This document shows, one piece after another, positions 1 to 6,214 of a stretch of DNA of 14,830 nt (position 1 is the stretch's first letter; each line of letters starts with the position of its first letter). Both the position numbers and the translations under genes were made by a program. The notes below the pieces were generated by a model. That model saw only the letters and a program-made list of their open reading frames with translations. It was not told the origin of the DNA and made no database searches. Origin of the DNA: Alphaproteobacteria bacterium (GTDB lineage Bacteria > Pseudomonadota > Alphaproteobacteria > Micavibrionales > UBA2020); assembly GCA_023136145.1 (NCBI GenBank), contig JAGLRU010000042.1, positions 1 to 14,830 on the forward strand, given 5' to 3'.

Positions 1-1196
1 GAATTATCAATAAGAAGAGTAACGACCGTATCGCGAAAAGCTGCATTGGTTTCCTGCTTATAAGTCACTGGATGGTAAGGATTGGCAACGATACGGCTTA
101 GACGCGCACTATCGAGAATCCCCTCCTCCAGATCGAAATTCCACGAAAGCGTCTGCTGCGCCATAAGCTTCCGCTGCAAACGATTGGCCAGACGAGTAAT
201 AACACCCTGCAACCGAACAAGTTGCCTGTCCAGCATTCGCCGTAACGTCTGCAATTCCTCCGAATCACATAAATCCCTCGCGTTTACCACTTCATCTAAT
301 TGCGTTGTGTAAACCCTGTAATCGCCGAAGAACTGGACAGTATCGTCTTTGGGGGTTGGACGATTCAAGTTTTCAGACTCCTTCGACTCCGCAACATCTT
401 CCTCCTGCTCTTCCGAATCACAAACATCGGACAGATCGGCATCCTCCCCCGCCTGTTCGCCTGTGTCGGAGGACTGTGAGCTTTTGGAATCAGCTTTCTC
501 GTCAATCTTTTTCTCGTCGCCGGATTCTGGCGGAGTGGATTCGGCAATCTCGGACGCAGGCTCACCAGCCATGCCCATTCGCTCAATGATCTGGCGGGAG
601 ACCTCGGAGAAAGTCTCCTGATCGTGCAGTGATTTTTTCAGCAACTCCATACAGTTGTCACCAAGACGCTCCCGAATCCACGGATCCCAAACGCTCATAA
701 ACCTATCAGCCTCTTTCGGCGTCCTGCGTCCGGTGAAGGCTTCTCGGGCGAAGAACCGCAGTGCTAAAGCAAGAGACGCATCATCCGTACCAGCAACCTG
801 CTCCGAATTTTGCTGCAACGTCTCCTGTCGCAGTGCCGCTTCGATGTTTACCGCAACACCCGGATAATGCTCCGTACCAACAGCCTCGATCCGCGCATCC
901 TCCAGAGCATCAAAAGCCGCGCACGCTTTCGGATCATCGGGCATATAACGTTGATAGAGAGCCGCATCATGATAATGAATTTTCAGCGCAAAACCATCCG
1001 CCAGACCGCGTATCTGCTGCGTCAGATCAACGTCCATCTGTTCCGACAAAGAAGGAAGCTGGATGTTTTTATCGGTGAGCGTTGCCTTATACCCTCCGAA
1101 AACAACCTCCACATCATCACACCCAGACAACACTCGCGCCGTCGATTCCGTCGCGTGCTTAAAGTTTTCTACCGGGTCGTGGGTGTTGGTTACCAT
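1..1196 (-). CDS. cobT: Cobaltochelatase subunit CobT, N-terminal 398 codons (cut by window edge)
   Basis: Partial gene read on the minus strand from ATG at 1194-1196 to the left edge with no stop. CobT forms with CobS the ATP-dependent part of CobNST, which inserts cobalt into hydrogenobyrinic acid a,c-diamide in the cytoplasm. The N-terminal domain reads FGGYKATLTDKNIQLP and later FDALEDARIEAVG, both typical of CobT. A charged linker (about residues 222-275) rich in Asp, Glu, Ser and Lys follows. Then come RLQGVITRLANRLQRKLMAQ and WNFDLEEGILD, and the sequence stops at TVVTLLIDN, the strand leading into the DNSGSM metal-binding motif of the vWA domain, which lies outside the window. The acidic linker seems shorter than in many CobT proteins. 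No clear Shine-Dalgarno is seen; the upstream stretch is A-rich (nine T on the plus strand at 1205-1213). Its normal partner cobS lies about 630 bp upstream. Confidence 0.95.
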   Translation of the reverse strand, partial: MVTNTHDPVENFKHATESTARVLSGCDDVEVVFGGYKATLTDKNIQLPSLSEQMDVDLTQQIRGLADGFALKIHYHDAALYQRYMPDDPKACAAFDALEDARIEAVGTEHYPGVAVNIEAALRQETLQQNSEQVAGTDDASLALALRFFAREAFTGRRTPKEADRFMSVWDPWIRERLGDNCMELLKKSLHDQETFSEVSRQIIERMGMAGEPASEIAESTPPESGDEKKIDEKADSKSSQSSDTGEQAGEDADLSDVCDSEEQEEDVAESKESENLNRPTPKDDTVQFFGDYRVYTTQLDEVVNARDLCDSEELQTLRRMLDRQLVRLQGVITRLANRLQRKLMAQQTLSWNFDLEEGILDSARLSRIVANPYHPVTYKQETNAAFRDTVVTLLIDN

Positions 1197-1267
1197 GTTT
1201 TCTATTTTTTTTTCGATTCTAAAAAATTAAAATAACCCACGAGAAATTTCAACAAAAATCCAGTATT

Positions 1268-1369
1268 GTCATACCAACAGAACCTCCTGCTTTTGCAAGG
1301 ACAAGCTACGCAACGAGATATCTTATTAAATTGCAACAAAGAAGATTCCTCTCTTACGCTCGGAATGAC
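1268..1369. repeat. Palindromic dispersed repeat, copy A
   Basis: An imperfect palindrome bounded by GTCAT at 1268-1272 and CGGAATGAC at 1361-1369. Its right half (AAGATTCCTC, then CTCGGAATGAC) matches copies B and C closely; its left half is degraded compared with copy B (GTCATACCAACAG against GTCATCCCGACAG). Elements of the GTCAT-CCGA ... TCGGAATGAC type are known as dispersed, multi-copy sequences in many bacterial genomes. It lies about 70 bp upstream of the cobT start. Confidence 0.75.
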
Positions 1370-1395
1370 AAATATTTTATCATTTAACCACCTTT

Positions 1396-1492
1396 GTCAT
1401 CCCGACAGAACGCGAAGCGTGACGAGGGATCTTTCTAAATTGCCAATAAACAGATTCCTCGTCGGCATAAAAAATGCCTCACTCGGAATGAC
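1396..1492. repeat. Palindromic dispersed repeat, copy B (best preserved)
   Basis: The outer arms GTCATCCCGA (1396-1405) and TCGGAATGAC (1483-1492) are complementary except for one position. The inner arms GAGGGATCT and AGATTCCTC pair with one G-T wobble. Each half holds its own small hairpin: ACGC-GAA-GCGT at 1410-1420, and GGCAT with ATGCC at 1464-1478, the latter absent from copy A. As DNA or RNA this could fold into a branched, cross-shaped structure. Its right end lies about 10 bp from the stop codon of the GIY-YIG gene. Confidence 0.85.
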
Positions 1493-1502
1493 AAATGTTT
1501 GA

Positions 1503-1787
1503 TTATTTATCATCAGATAAATCCTTCCATTCCGGGTTTAAACTTTCAACAAGTGCATTTTTCTTTTCCCGTCTCCAGCTTTTTAATTCTTTTTCCCTTG
1601 CAATAGCGGCTTGAATATCGATTGTCCCTTCAAAATAAACGAGCTTATCAACGTTGTATTTTGAGGTGAACCCTGCAACGAGCTTATTTTTGTGCTCAAA
1701 AAGGCGACGTTCAAGATTGTTCGTTACACCGATATACATGACGCTGCTAGTCCAGTTCGTCAAAATATATACAAAGTATGACTTCAA
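1503..1787 (-). CDS. Small single-domain GIY-YIG endonuclease
   Basis: 94 residues, essentially only the catalytic domain. The two motif strands read YFVYIL (residues 4-9) and YIGVT (18-22), followed by NNLERRLFEH with the conserved Arg of the family and, in the second half, AIAREKELKSWRREKK with the expected Glu. This is the stand-alone UPF0213/YhbQ-like group; members cut or nick DNA, but in-cell targets are mostly unknown. The best start is TTG at 1785-1787: GAGGAA lies nine bases upstream and the GIY motif begins at once. That ribosome-binding sequence is itself part of repeat half-copy C. Full copies B and A lie just downstream. The gene sits between cobS and cobT in the same orientation, where alphaproteobacteria normally have no gene, so it is probably an insertion. 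Whether it moves the repeats or only travels with them is unknown. Confidence 0.85.
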   Translation of the reverse strand: MKSYFVYILTNWTSSVMYIGVTNNLERRLFEHKNKLVAGFTSKYNVDKLVYFEGTIDIQAAIAREKELKSWRREKKNALVESLNPEWKDLSDDK

Positions 1788-1790
1788 GTC

Positions 1791-1820
1791 TGAAGATTCC
1801 TCACATACGTTCGGAATGAC
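1791..1820. repeat. Half copy C of the palindromic repeat (right arm only)
   Basis: Contains AGATTCCTC and TCGGAATGAC, the right half of copies A and B, but no matching left half: the GIY-YIG reading frame begins where the centre of the palindrome would be. The outer end lies three bases beyond the cobS stop codon (1823-1825). Read on the minus strand it contains GAGGAA, which serves as a plausible ribosome-binding site for the nuclease gene. Confidence 0.75.
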
Positions 1821-1822
1821 AT

Positions 1823-2791
1823 TTAAACCTTAACCAACTCCTTATCAAAGCACCTCTGATAATATTCCGAGACAATCGCCTTTTCGAGATCATCGCATTT
1901 ATTCAGAAATGTAAGCGTAAAGGCGAAGTCAATATCATCAAAAATCTGCGTATTTTCCGCCCAGTTTATAACGGTACGCGGAGACATAACGGTGGAAAGG
2001 TCGCCGGAAATAAATCCCTTACGTGTCAAGTTTGCCATACGCACCATCGCTGCAATGGTCTTTTTCCCTTCGTCCGTCTTGTAAAACGGCACACGGGCAA
2101 GAACGATATTAATTTCCTCTTCCTCCGGCAGATAATTCAGGCTAGCAACGATATTCCAACGATCCATCTGCCCCTGATGTATCTGCTGCGTACCATGATA
2201 GAGGCCGGTCGTATCACCAAGACCAATAGTGTTTGCCGTTGCAAAAATACGGAATGCCGGATGCGGACGAATCACTTCGTTCTGATCCAACAGAGTAAGT
2301 TGACCATCGGACTCCAGCACTCGCTGAATAACAAACATCACATCGGGACGCCCTGCATCATATTCATCAAACACAAGTGCAACCGGATTTTTCAACCCCC
2401 ACGGAAGAAGCCCCTCCTTAAATTCCGTTAATTGCTTACCTTCCTTCAGCACAATGGCATCCTTGCCGATCAGATCGATGCGACTGATATGGCTATCAAG
2501 ATTAATGCGAATACATGGCCAATTTAAACGCGCCGCTACCTGCTCGATATGCGTGGATTTTCCGGTACCGTGATACCCCTGCACCATCACGCGCTTATTG
2601 TGCGCGAATCCGGCGAGTATCGCGAGCGTGGTTTTTTTGTCAAAGCGATAGACATCATCCACGTCCGGCACATTGTCCTGCTTGATCGAAAAAGCGGGAA
2701 CCTGAATATCCGTGTCAATTCCGAAAACCTGACGAACAGAAACCATAATGTCCGGTATGTTTTTTTTGGAAGGAGTAACTGTAGTTGCCAT
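1823..2791 (-). CDS. cobS: Cobaltochelatase AAA+ ATPase subunit CobS
   Basis: 322 residues, close to the usual CobS length. CobS hexamers bind CobT and use ATP to drive cobalt insertion by CobN in the aerobic cobalamin pathway. Visible AAA+ elements are Walker A GYHGTGKS (72-79), Walker B ALVFDEYD (138-145), sensor-1 region FATAN (183-187), GQMDRW (207-212) and the SPRTVINW stretch (270-277) near sensor 2. The N-terminal FGIDTDIQVPAFS is the CobS lead-in. The ATG at 2789-2791 overlaps the TAA of the upstream J-domain gene (TAATG on the minus strand), implying translational coupling. Downstream, cobT should follow directly but is displaced by the repeat/GIY-YIG region. No missing catalytic residue is seen. 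Confidence 0.95.
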   Translation of the reverse strand: MATTVTPSKKNIPDIMVSVRQVFGIDTDIQVPAFSIKQDNVPDVDDVYRFDKKTTLAILAGFAHNKRVMVQGYHGTGKSTHIEQVAARLNWPCIRINLDSHISRIDLIGKDAIVLKEGKQLTEFKEGLLPWGLKNPVALVFDEYDAGRPDVMFVIQRVLESDGQLTLLDQNEVIRPHPAFRIFATANTIGLGDTTGLYHGTQQIHQGQMDRWNIVASLNYLPEEEEINIVLARVPFYKTDEGKKTIAAMVRMANLTRKGFISGDLSTVMSPRTVINWAENTQIFDDIDFAFTLTFLNKCDDLEKAIVSEYYQRCFDKELVKV

Positions 2792-3420
2792 TATTTTTCA
2801 TCCAATTTTTCATAGCTTTGATAAGATAGTTTAAGAAGCGAATACGCGAGGTTGATTTTCTTGAACATTTCCTCATCCGCAACGCCGGAAGCAACGGCAT
2901 CAGGATGATACCTTTTAGCGAGCGTCTTGTAACGCGCTCTAATTTCTTCCCACACTATAGGAGGTTGCAGATTCATCACAGCAAGAGCCTCCATCGCCGG
3001 ATGTGGAATGGAACGAACGTCAATATTCGCACGCTCCTCCCCTTCTCCCCCAGCTAGAAAATCCTGAAAAACATCTCCTCCGTCTGCGAATCGCTCATAG
3101 ATTGTTTTCTTTATACGCTCTTCGTTGAGACCGGCTTGCGTTGAACGCCATGCCGGACGATCCCAAACGATTGTTCTACACATATGTGTTTCAATTTCCG
3201 CCTGAGACATGCCTTTAAAGAAATCCCAGTTCTGATTGTATTCACTCACATGTTTGAGACAGAACCAGTAATAATCCTTTAGGGCATGGCGGGATTTTGG
3301 AGCCTTGTATTCCCCACGGTGCACACAACCAGCAATATCGCACATACGCACAGAAACCAGCGAAGTGTTCTGCGTATCATCAAGGGGATCCCAACAAGAT
3401 TTAATTTTGTCATACCACAT
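2791..3420 (-). CDS. J-domain (DnaJ-family) protein upstream of cobS
   Basis: About 209 residues from ATG at 3418-3420; a TTG at 3439-3441 would add seven residues. The J domain is C-terminal: RYKTLAKRYHPD carries the HPD tripeptide needed to stimulate DnaK ATPase, followed by a KKINLAYSLLK helix. The N-terminal part has CDIAGC and, further on, YYWFCLKH, a Cys-x4-Cys plus Cys-x2-His set that may bind zinc. The middle holds VWDRPAW. This arrangement is the standard small J protein found before cobS in alphaproteobacteria; a role in assembling or remodelling the chelatase is inferred from position only. Its stop overlaps the cobS start by one base. GGGAG lies rather far (14 bases) before the ATG, so the start is uncertain. 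Confidence 0.85.
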   Translation of the reverse strand: MWYDKIKSCWDPLDDTQNTSLVSVRMCDIAGCVHRGEYKAPKSRHALKDYYWFCLKHVSEYNQNWDFFKGMSQAEIETHMCRTIVWDRPAWRSTQAGLNEERIKKTIYERFADGGDVFQDFLAGGEGEERANIDVRSIPHPAMEALAVMNLQPPIVWEEIRARYKTLAKRYHPDAVASGVADEEMFKKINLAYSLLKLSYQSYEKLDEK

Positions 3421-3462
3421 TTCAGGGATTATTGCTCCCAACGCTCACGAAAACAAGAATAA

Positions 3463-3496
3463 GTGACATATACGTTGCCATAAATGTATATGTCAC
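3463..3496. promoter_or_regulatory. Perfect 11-bp inverted repeat: operator or symmetric promoter candidate
   Basis: GTGACATATAC (3463-3473) and GTATATGTCAC (3486-3496) are perfectly complementary around a 12-base centre. The element lies between the J-domain/cobS genes (minus) and the RHH regulator (plus). Read in either direction it offers GTGACA, an 18-base spacer and TATATG, resembling -35 and -10 boxes, so one palindrome could serve promoters both ways or be bound by a dimeric repressor. No U-tract follows, so a terminator is unlikely. The encoded RHH protein is an obvious candidate ligand, by position only. Confidence 0.55.
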
Positions 3497-3505
3497 ACCT
3501 GTATG

Positions 3506-3536
3506 TTGCAATTTATTAAAATATTCTATTTATAGT
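3506..3536 (+). promoter_or_regulatory. Weak sigma70-like promoter candidate for the RHH gene
   Basis: TTGCAA at 3506-3511 is followed after 19 bases by TATAGT at 3531-3536 in an AT-rich stretch upstream of the RHH start. Spacing is longer than ideal. It is an alternative to the symmetric element at 3463-3496. Confidence 0.25.
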
Positions 3537-3601
3537 TGTACACGGTAATGCTTTTTTATAATGTATATAAGCATCGACAATGCGAAACATTTGGAAAGAT
3601 A

Positions 3602-4012
3602 ATGGAGAACAAATCAATGAATGAAAGCATTTCATCTCTGAATACGAAAGTAACTGACACGGAAAACAAATCAATGAATGAAAACATTTCCGCTCTAAAT
3701 ACGAAAGTAACTGACGAAGTCATATTGCATACCCCAGGCATGCTGCAAAGCAGGAATGTACGCATACATAAACGTCGCACCAGCGTTCGCCTAGAGCCTG
3801 AGATGTGGAACGCACTAAACGAGATTGCGGAACTTGAAAGATGCTCTGTCCATGATTTATGCGGTGCCGTCCATGATTTAAAAGAAATTGGAGCTTCCTT
3901 CACCGCCTCGCTTCGCGTTTTTATGATGGAATACTACCGATCCGTAGCACTAGTGAACGGTCATGTATCACAGATACAGAAAAAAATCAGAATCAATCAG
4001 GCTGAAGCCTAG
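3602..4012 (+). CDS. Ribbon-helix-helix (RHH_4-type) DNA-binding protein with duplicated N-terminal segment
   Basis: 136 residues from ATG at 3602, preceded by GGAAAG; a second ATG at 3617 has GGAG nine bases upstream and is equally possible. The core RRTSVRLEPEMWNALNEIAE, then SFTASLRVFMMEYYRS, matches the alphaproteobacterial RHH_4 family: a beta strand with Arg and Ser/Thr contacts, then two helices. Such proteins dimerise and bind palindromic DNA; the targets of this family are largely uncharacterised. Before the domain lie two copies of a 19-residue unit (ENKSMNE-I-S-LNTKVTD) encoded by adjacent 57-bp repeats, an addition not typical of the family. A short repeat (SVHDLCG/AVHDLKE) lies inside the helical part. 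The gene is divergent from the J-domain/cobS operon and its stop shares CTAG with the stop of the convergent methyltransferase gene. Confidence 0.8.
   Translation: MENKSMNESISSLNTKVTDTENKSMNENISALNTKVTDEVILHTPGMLQSRNVRIHKRRTSVRLEPEMWNALNEIAELERCSVHDLCGAVHDLKEIGASFTASLRVFMMEYYRSVALVNGHVSQIQKKIRINQAEA
3605..3718 (+). repeat. 57-bp in-frame tandem duplication in the RHH gene
   Basis: Unit 1 (3605-3661) and unit 2 (3662-3718) each encode 19 residues and differ at only a few bases; both contain ACAAATCAATGAATGAAA and ACGAAAGTAACTGAC. The period is a multiple of three, so the frame is kept. Each unit carries a purine-rich stretch followed by ATG, so the duplication also copies a possible internal start. 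Confidence 0.9.
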
Positions 4013-4641
4013 AATATATACGGAAAAAGTCGCCAGCGTGTTTTTTTCATGTAATCGACATAAGCCGGATCCTTTGCAAGAAAATCTTCCTCGGCGATAA
4101 CGCGCAAAAGAAGAAAAATCAGCGCAAAAGAGAGGATAGTACCATTCCACAAGGACATGTTCTGAAAAATATAACTGGTATAGGTGACGATATATCCGGA
4201 ATAAAGCGGGTGACGCACATACTTATACAACCCACCATTCTTAATACCACGGTTGGCGACAACAAGACCAAAACTACTGTTCAGAGACAAAAGTCCAAAG
4301 ATCGACACCGCAGTCCCCATCGCTTGAAGAGAAAGAAGCAAAGGCACATCATGGTCACCACTGACGGCTCTGAGCAGCAATGGAAGATATGACCCTACCA
4401 ATGCTATAAACCAGTCATAGAATCGCATACTAGTTTGCTTTGGCACGTCACGAGTCAGGAAAAAGTAGATAACAATGCCTTCCATGATCAAATAAACAAG
4501 GCTGCTGAGACGGTGAAACTCGATAAAATTAATCAGCATATTGTAAGCCAAAAACATATAAAAAATCACACCAATCAGATTGATGGCTTTTTCCTTGAAA
4601 AAATTCAGCCTGTCTTTGTCCATATCAAATTTTATATTCAT
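4009..4641 (-). CDS. Membrane methyltransferase of the isoprenylcysteine carboxylmethyltransferase/PEMT-like family
   Basis: About 210 residues from ATG at 4639-4641 (GAGAGA about 11 bases upstream); further in-frame starts are ATG at 4659 and GTG at 4689. The C-terminal half carries the family signature: GLYKYVRHPLYSGYI with the RHPxYxG core, then RVIAEEDFL, then DPAYVDYMKKTRWRLFPYIF. These elements form the SAM-binding site in ICMT/PEMT proteins, embedded in the inner membrane. Hydrophobic helices are visible near INLIGVIFYMFLAYNML, LVYLIMEGIVIYFFL, FIALVGSYLPLLL, SLQAMGTAVSIFGLL and FALIFLLLRV. Substrate cannot be told: bacterial members methylate lipids, isoprenoids or unknown small molecules. 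It faces the RHH gene tail to tail with a four-base overlap and has no operon partner. Confidence 0.8.
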   Translation of the reverse strand: MNIKFDMDKDRLNFFKEKAINLIGVIFYMFLAYNMLINFIEFHRLSSLVYLIMEGIVIYFFLTRDVPKQTSMRFYDWFIALVGSYLPLLLRAVSGDHDVPLLLSLQAMGTAVSIFGLLSLNSSFGLVVANRGIKNGGLYKYVRHPLYSGYIVTYTSYIFQNMSLWNGTILSFALIFLLLRVIAEEDFLAKDPAYVDYMKKTRWRLFPYIF

Positions 4642-4923
4642 CTCAAATTTGTCTCTCATACGTTCAACGAAAAATTCGCATATTCTCACGAATTGATAAC
4701 AGCATCAACGCCATAAGTCTAATGCTCATTTTCCCGTAAAATATAAAGAAGTTTCTCTGCATGGACGCTTTTGCCCAGTGCAATGCTTGACATATCATAA
4801 ACCAAGCTTTCAGCTTCCGTTATCTTATGTTCTCAGATAAACTCTTCAAAGTTGTCCATTGTTAAACTGTTTTTACACTCAGTTACAACGTCAAAAAAAG
4901 AAACACCTTCAAAGGCAAATACT
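4642..4923. other. Intergenic region between divergent methyltransferase and oxidoreductase genes
   Basis: About 280 bases, AT-rich. It must hold promoters for both flanking genes. TTGACA occurs at 4787-4792 but no -10 box lies at proper spacing. A small perfect hairpin, AAGCT-TTC-AGCTT, lies at 4804-4816. The open frame of the oxidoreductase extends upstream through this area to TAA at 4798-4800, but the encoded residues before the GTG at 4924 do not look like the protein family. No RNA gene is recognised. Confidence 0.4.
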
Positions 4924-6195
4924 GTGAAAATAGACTCCAGTTCTTGGTATTCCTCAACCCCAAACAAACTTCTCGCGACTTTAGGCGTACTCAAGGAAGA
5001 AATCAACTGCGATGTTTGCGTAATTGGCGGTGGATTTACAGGGCTTTCCACCGCTCTGGAGCTTTCCCAAAAAAAGTATTCTGTAATATTGCTAGAATCA
5101 CAAGAAATTGCAAGCGCGGCTTCAAACACAAACGATGGTCAGCTTCTGCGTGGCTACAACCATTCACCCGATGCACTGGCATCAAGATATGGTTCCGCCA
5201 CAGCAAAGATGATATGCAACGTAACACTGGAAGGTCTGGCACTCGTCATCGACCGCATAGCGAAACATAACATCAAATGCGACCTAAAATTTGGACATGT
5301 GACAGCAGCAATGAACGACAGACACGTTGCTTCCCTTAAAAGTCATATTGATGAATGGGCAAAGATCAACCATACCGATCTTAAATATCTAAACAAAGAA
5401 AGTATGAGAAATTTCGTCAAAAGCAAGAAATACGTTGGTGGCATATTTGATCCGAAGGGTGCCCACTTTCATCCCCTAAACTATGCGCTTGGGATCACTC
5501 AGGCCATACAGAATGCGGGATGTAGAATTTATGACGATTCCCCCGTTCTCTCAATTAAACAAGGTTCTCTCGCAAAAATCAGGACAGCACACGGCATCGT
5601 AAATGCAAAATTTGTCGTTCTAAGCGGGAGCATTGATCTCAAAGGAACTGAAAAGCTCAACAGAAACATCATTGCCGCAACGACTCACATGATTGCAACA
5701 GAACCTCTCGACAAAACACTCATTCCCCAAATTCTCCCCAGAAATATCGCCGTCATGGATGCACGCTTCATCATGAACTATTACAGGCTGTCGAACGATA
5801 ATCGGCTGCTGTTTGGCGGGAATTGTAATTACGGCAAAAGCGATTATCGTGAACAAGCTATCAGCTTGCAGAAAAAAATGACGGATATCTTCCCAAAACT
5901 GACCAACACGAAAATCAAGCATTGCTGGAAGGTTCCTTTCGACATCACACTCAACAGCATGCCCGGCTTTGGTCGCCTAGCTCCCAATATTTTCTATGCC
6001 TACGGCTATTGTGGTCGTGGCATCATCTTAAGCAATATGGCTGGAAAGCTGATAGCGGATGCCGTCAGTGGCACTGCCGAGAAGTTTGATGTTTTCGCAA
6101 AAATCAAACACACCCCCTTTATTGGCGGCGATCTGGTCAAACATCCTCTTTTCGCTCTGGGCATGACGTGGTATCGTCTGCGAGATATGATGTAG
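4924..6195 (+). CDS. FAD-dependent oxidoreductase, DAO superfamily, gamma-glutamylputrescine oxidase (PuuB)-like
   Basis: From GTG at 4924 the protein has 423 residues, near the length of PuuB, and its start aligns with the usual N-terminal SxxWYxxxxN region; AAAGG lies eight bases upstream. A TTG at 4852 would add 24 residues with no family resemblance. The Rossmann FAD-binding motif CDVCVIGGGFTGLS is followed by VILLES, with the Glu that binds the FAD ribose, and by ASNTNDGQL in place of the usual ASGRNGGQ. Near the end, NSMPGFGRLAPNIFYAYGYCGRGI and NMAGKLIADAVSG form the conserved C-terminal FAD-contact region. The family oxidises secondary or primary amines of small molecules using oxygen or another acceptor. 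The altered NTNDGQ segment makes the exact substrate uncertain. Nineteen bases separate it from the DHH gene. Confidence 0.8.
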   Translation: MKIDSSSWYSSTPNKLLATLGVLKEEINCDVCVIGGGFTGLSTALELSQKKYSVILLESQEIASAASNTNDGQLLRGYNHSPDALASRYGSATAKMICNVTLEGLALVIDRIAKHNIKCDLKFGHVTAAMNDRHVASLKSHIDEWAKINHTDLKYLNKESMRNFVKSKKYVGGIFDPKGAHFHPLNYALGITQAIQNAGCRIYDDSPVLSIKQGSLAKIRTAHGIVNAKFVVLSGSIDLKGTEKLNRNIIAATTHMIATEPLDKTLIPQILPRNIAVMDARFIMNYYRLSNDNRLLFGGNCNYGKSDYREQAISLQKKMTDIFPKLTNTKIKHCWKVPFDITLNSMPGFGRLAPNIFYAYGYCGRGIILSNMAGKLIADAVSGTAEKFDVFAKIKHTPFIGGDLVKHPLFALGMTWYRLRDMM

Positions 6196-6214
6196 TGTAA
6201 AAAAGGAACGAAAT

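Noticed and set aside
1..1235. Several open frames of 60-140 codons on the plus strand opposite cobT
   Set aside because: They are antisense to an unmistakable CobT coding sequence, have Arg/Ser/Pro-rich or low-complexity products and no family resemblance.
1197..1502. Cobalamin riboswitch upstream of cobT
   Set aside because: No B12-box-like core is seen; the structure present is explained by the palindromic repeats, also found as half copy C.
1268..1820. CRISPR array
   Set aside because: Only two and a half copies, imperfectly alike, palindromic over about 100 bp and separated by a gene; there are no regular spacers.
3999..4010. AGGCT-GA-AGCCT as a terminator between RHH and methyltransferase genes
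   Set aside because: Short stem with a two-base loop, located inside the coding end and without a T-run.
4787..4815. TTGACA as -35 box of a promoter for the FAD oxidoreductase
   Set aside because: At 16-18 bases downstream there is no acceptable -10 hexamer.
4852..4923. TTG at 4852 as the start of the FAD oxidoreductase
   Set aside because: It would add 24 residues unlike the family; GTG at 4924 has a ribosome-binding site and matches the usual PuuB-like N-terminus and length.
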